Of a stretch of DNA of 49,963 nucleotides, positions 48,026 to 49,963 are shown one piece after another. A model generated the notes under the pieces. That model made no database searches. It was not told where the DNA came from and worked only from the letters and a program-made list of their open reading frames with translations. The stretch comes from Micromonospora sp. KC213 (GTDB lineage Bacteria > Actinomycetota > Actinomycetes > Mycobacteriales > Micromonosporaceae). The DNA lies in NCBI RefSeq assembly GCF_004348325.1, contig NZ_SMKF01000020.1, positions 1-49,963 on the forward strand. The letters are read 5' to 3'. Positions within the stretch are counted from its first letter, which is position 1; each line of letters starts with the position of its first letter. The translations under genes and the position numbers were made by a program.

Positions 48026-49192
48026 CTACCAACGAGGCGCCGATCCGTCCCGGTCCGGGTCACCGCCGAGCGCCGCCACCCCGAGCCAGTCGGCGCACAC
48101 GTCCGAGGTGGCCGGGTGCAGCGAGCCGCAGCGGGCGTCCCGGTAGAGCCGTTCCAGCGGATGGCCCCGTCGGGTGGCCGACGTGCCGGCCGCCTCCAAC
48201 ACCGACGCGGCCACCTCGGCCGCCGTCGTGCCGGCCAGCAGCTTCGCCCGCCACACCCAGCGGTTGGTCTCGGCGTCCCCCGGGGCCTCGTCCACCCGGC
48301 GGGCCGCCTCCGCCACGACCAGTCCGGCCGCGGCCACCGCCGCGTCCGCCCGACCGAGCCGGGCCCGCACCGCCGGCAGGCCGGCCAGCCCACGCGCGTT
48401 CAGGTGTTCGGCGGCGGCGTCCAACGCCGCCCGCGCCACTCCCACGTAGACGGCGGCGTAGCTCGCCACCAACCAGTGCGGCATCAGCTGGGCGACCACC
48501 AGGGCCAGCCCCTCCACCCCGCCGAGCAGCCGATCGGCCGGCACGGTCACGTCCAGGTGCAGGTCGTGCGAGGCGGTGGCCCGCATGCCGAGCGAGTCCC
48601 AGGTCGGCTCGACGGTCAACCCGGCACCGGCCGGCACGAGGAACTGGGACACCACCGACTGGTCGGTGGCGCTGCGGGCGGCCACCAGATAGCCGTCGGC
48701 GTGCCCCGCCCCGGAACAGAAGGTCTTCGCACCCTTGAGGTGCCAGCCGCCGTCGACCGGCTCGTACACGGTGCTGAGCTGCGACAACCGGGCACCCGCG
48801 CCGCGTTCGCTCATCGCGACCGCGTACCAGGAGCCATCGGCCGCCGCGCGCAGCAGCCGGTCCCGGGCGATTAGCGCCTCCTCCGGTACGCCCAACGCCT
48901 CGGCCAACTCCTCGGTGACCGCCCCCAGCGCCCCGGTGACCGAGGCGTGCATGTTGAACACCAACGCGGTGGCGCCGTTGCCCCGGGCCAGCTCGGTGGC
49001 GACCGCCGTGTACTGCGCGAACGTCGCGCCCGCGCCACCCAGCCCGGGCGGGACCATCAGGCCGAACAACCCCGCCTCGCGCAGGTCGGCGAAGTCCTCC
49101 ACCGGGAACGAGCCGTCCTCGTCGTGCCGGGCCGCCCGCGCGGCGAACCGCGGCGCCAACCGGCGGGCCGCCTCCAGCGCGTGCACCGTCAT
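48026..49192 (-). CDS. acyl-CoA dehydrogenase family protein
   Basis: A 388-residue flavoprotein-like protein. The N-terminal helical domain has FPVEDFADLREAGLFGLMVP, the middle beta domain AVAMSERGAGARLSQLSTVY and GGWHLKGAKTFCSGAGHADG, and the C-terminal helices GVARAALDAAAEHLNARG. Its ends resemble hydroxylase or acyl-CoA oxidase-like relatives, and the usual catalytic Glu is not obvious. ATG at 49192. It lies 34 bp before the type III PKS gene and 46 bp after the methyltransferase. It probably tailors the starter or the polyketide. Confidence 0.9.
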   Translation of the reverse strand: MTVHALEAARRLAPRFAARAARHDEDGSFPVEDFADLREAGLFGLMVPPGLGGAGATFAQYTAVATELARGNGATALVFNMHASVTGALGAVTEELAEALGVPEEALIARDRLLRAAADGSWYAVAMSERGAGARLSQLSTVYEPVDGGWHLKGAKTFCSGAGHADGYLVAARSATDQSVVSQFLVPAGAGLTVEPTWDSLGMRATASHDLHLDVTVPADRLLGGVEGLALVVAQLMPHWLVASYAAVYVGVARAALDAAAEHLNARGLAGLPAVRARLGRADAAVAAAGLVVAEAARRVDEAPGDAETNRWVWRAKLLAGTTAAEVAASVLEAAGTSATRRGHPLERLYRDARCGSLHPATSDVCADWLGVAALGGDPDRDGSAPRW

Positions 49193-49238
49193 GTCGCCCC
49201 CTTCTGTGGCTTCTCCCTCTACCCCCGTCCGGGCCCGG

Positions 49239-49963
49239 TCACCCGTGCCGGACGCCACGCCCCTGGTAGAGCACGGCAGTGGACCAGGTCGGTTTGATCC
49301 GGGGTTCCCGGTCGAGCCGCCCGACCGTGCCGCCGCGCCACCGCCGCAACAACCAGGCCGCCGTGTCGGACAGACTGGGCCGGACGCCGCGTACGCGCAG
49401 GTGGACGCCGTGCCGGGCGGCCTCGACGACCAGTTGCCGAGCATCCACGAACAACCGTGGATCGTGGATGCCCCGGGGCACCGTGGGCAGCCGCTCCCCG
49501 ATCTCCACCGCGACCAGCCGGGCCAACGCGGTGTCGTTGAGGGTGTCCACCACCAGCAGCCCGCCGGGACGCAGCAGCCGGCACGCCTCGGCGACCGCGC
49601 GCCGCCAGTCCGGTACGTGTTCCAGCACCTCCCCGGCGGCCACCACGTCGGCGCAGCCGTCGGCCAGCGGCACCGCGGTGGCGTCCCCGACGAGCACGGT
49701 CACCCCGTGGTCGGCGGCCTGGTCCAGAGCCGAACGGGTCAGGTCGACCCCGACGTGCCGGTAGCCCTTGCCAGCCAGGTGTGGGGCCATCAGCCCGGCA
49801 CCACAACCCAGGTCGACCAGGAGAGCGTCGGGACGGGACGCGGGCGGCACCAGCGCGGCCCGCGCCCGGGCCAGCCAGTGCAGCATGGCGAACGCGCCGT
49901 CCGGTCGCCACCACTCGCCGGCCAGGTCGTCGTACTGGCGGGGGTCGTTGCGGGGCAGGAGGC
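49239..49963 (-). CDS. class I SAM-dependent methyltransferase (UbiG-like), N-terminus beyond window
   Basis: At least 241 residues, with the start beyond the right edge. SAM motif I is LLVDLGCGAGLMAPHL, the acidic end of strand 2 is VGVDLTRSALD, and motifs II/III include VVAAGEVLEHVPDWR and LLRPGGLLVVDTLN. The upstream part visible at the edge, RQYDDLAGEWWRPDGAF, matches the N-terminus of UbiG-type O-methyltransferases acting on phenolic quinone precursors. With the type III PKS and acyl-CoA dehydrogenase downstream, it could O-methylate the phenolic polyketide product. Confidence 0.88.
   Translation of the reverse strand, partial: LLPRNDPRQYDDLAGEWWRPDGAFAMLHWLARARAALVPPASRPDALLVDLGCGAGLMAPHLAGKGYRHVGVDLTRSALDQAADHGVTVLVGDATAVPLADGCADVVAAGEVLEHVPDWRRAVAEACRLLRPGGLLVVDTLNDTALARLVAVEIGERLPTVPRGIHDPRLFVDARQLVVEAARHGVHLRVRGVRPSLSDTAAWLLRRWRGGTVGRLDREPRIKPTWSTAVLYQGRGVRHG

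Overview
The window is very GC-rich chromosomal DNA. GTG starts are frequent and genes often overlap as ATGA or GTGA. It carries actinobacterial hallmarks: an unlinked MsiK-type sugar ATPase, CarD, DUF397 proteins and a CGNR regulator. The gene content best fits a Micromonosporaceae member (Micromonospora-like). That placement is inferred from protein resemblance, not from a search. No phage, insertion sequence, rRNA or CRISPR array was seen.

Layout. 1-6.7 kb: a two-RCK-domain channel-like protein (cut at the left edge), a small repair-type protein, an orphan CrtU-like oxidoreductase, a membrane protein of unknown function, an HNH nuclease and an enoyl-CoA hydratase. 6.8-10.5 kb: a secreted M4 metalloprotease divergent from a lipoprotein that resembles emfourin-type M4 inhibitors, then a second lipoprotein. 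10.5-12.5 kb: a minus-strand run AraC, VOC, histidine phosphatase, ASCH, the last broken by an in-frame stop. 12.9 kb: tRNA-Thr(TGT). 13.3-17.0 kb: msiK, a strong shared terminator, then rlmB and cysS. 17.1-25.0 kb: IclR, DUF559 protein, S8 protease, EamA/CGNR pair, GNAT, HAD, and a decayed XRE/DUF397 locus. 25.1-29.6 kb: class II and class I fumarases flanking an alpha/beta hydrolase.

29.7-43.0 kb is dominated by tyrosine degradation. An AsnC/Lrp regulator is divergent from hpd. The hpd gene is followed by two RDD membrane proteins and an aromatic/histidinol-phosphate-type aminotransferase. Further on, fahA and an uncharacterised protein face hmgA across a palindromic operator-like site. Between these two groups lie a beta-propeller protein, an SRPBCC protein, an orphan DUF397 protein and the remains of a WxL/DUF916 surface-protein pair. 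43.1-45.8 kb: a TPR membrane protein, ispF, ispD and carD. 46.2-50 kb: a thioredoxin-fold membrane protein, then type III PKS, acyl-CoA dehydrogenase and methyltransferase (cut at the right edge).

The most notable observations are these. (i) Two perfect 80-bp tandem repeats between fahA and its upstream neighbour each encode a 27-residue ORF, chained by ATGA overlaps. (ii) An emfourin-like lipoprotein sits beside an M4 protease. (iii) The usually contiguous carD-ispD-ispF-cysS-rlmB block is split by about 27 kb. (iv) Frame breaks of one missing base each cluster in accessory genes, while the housekeeping genes are intact.
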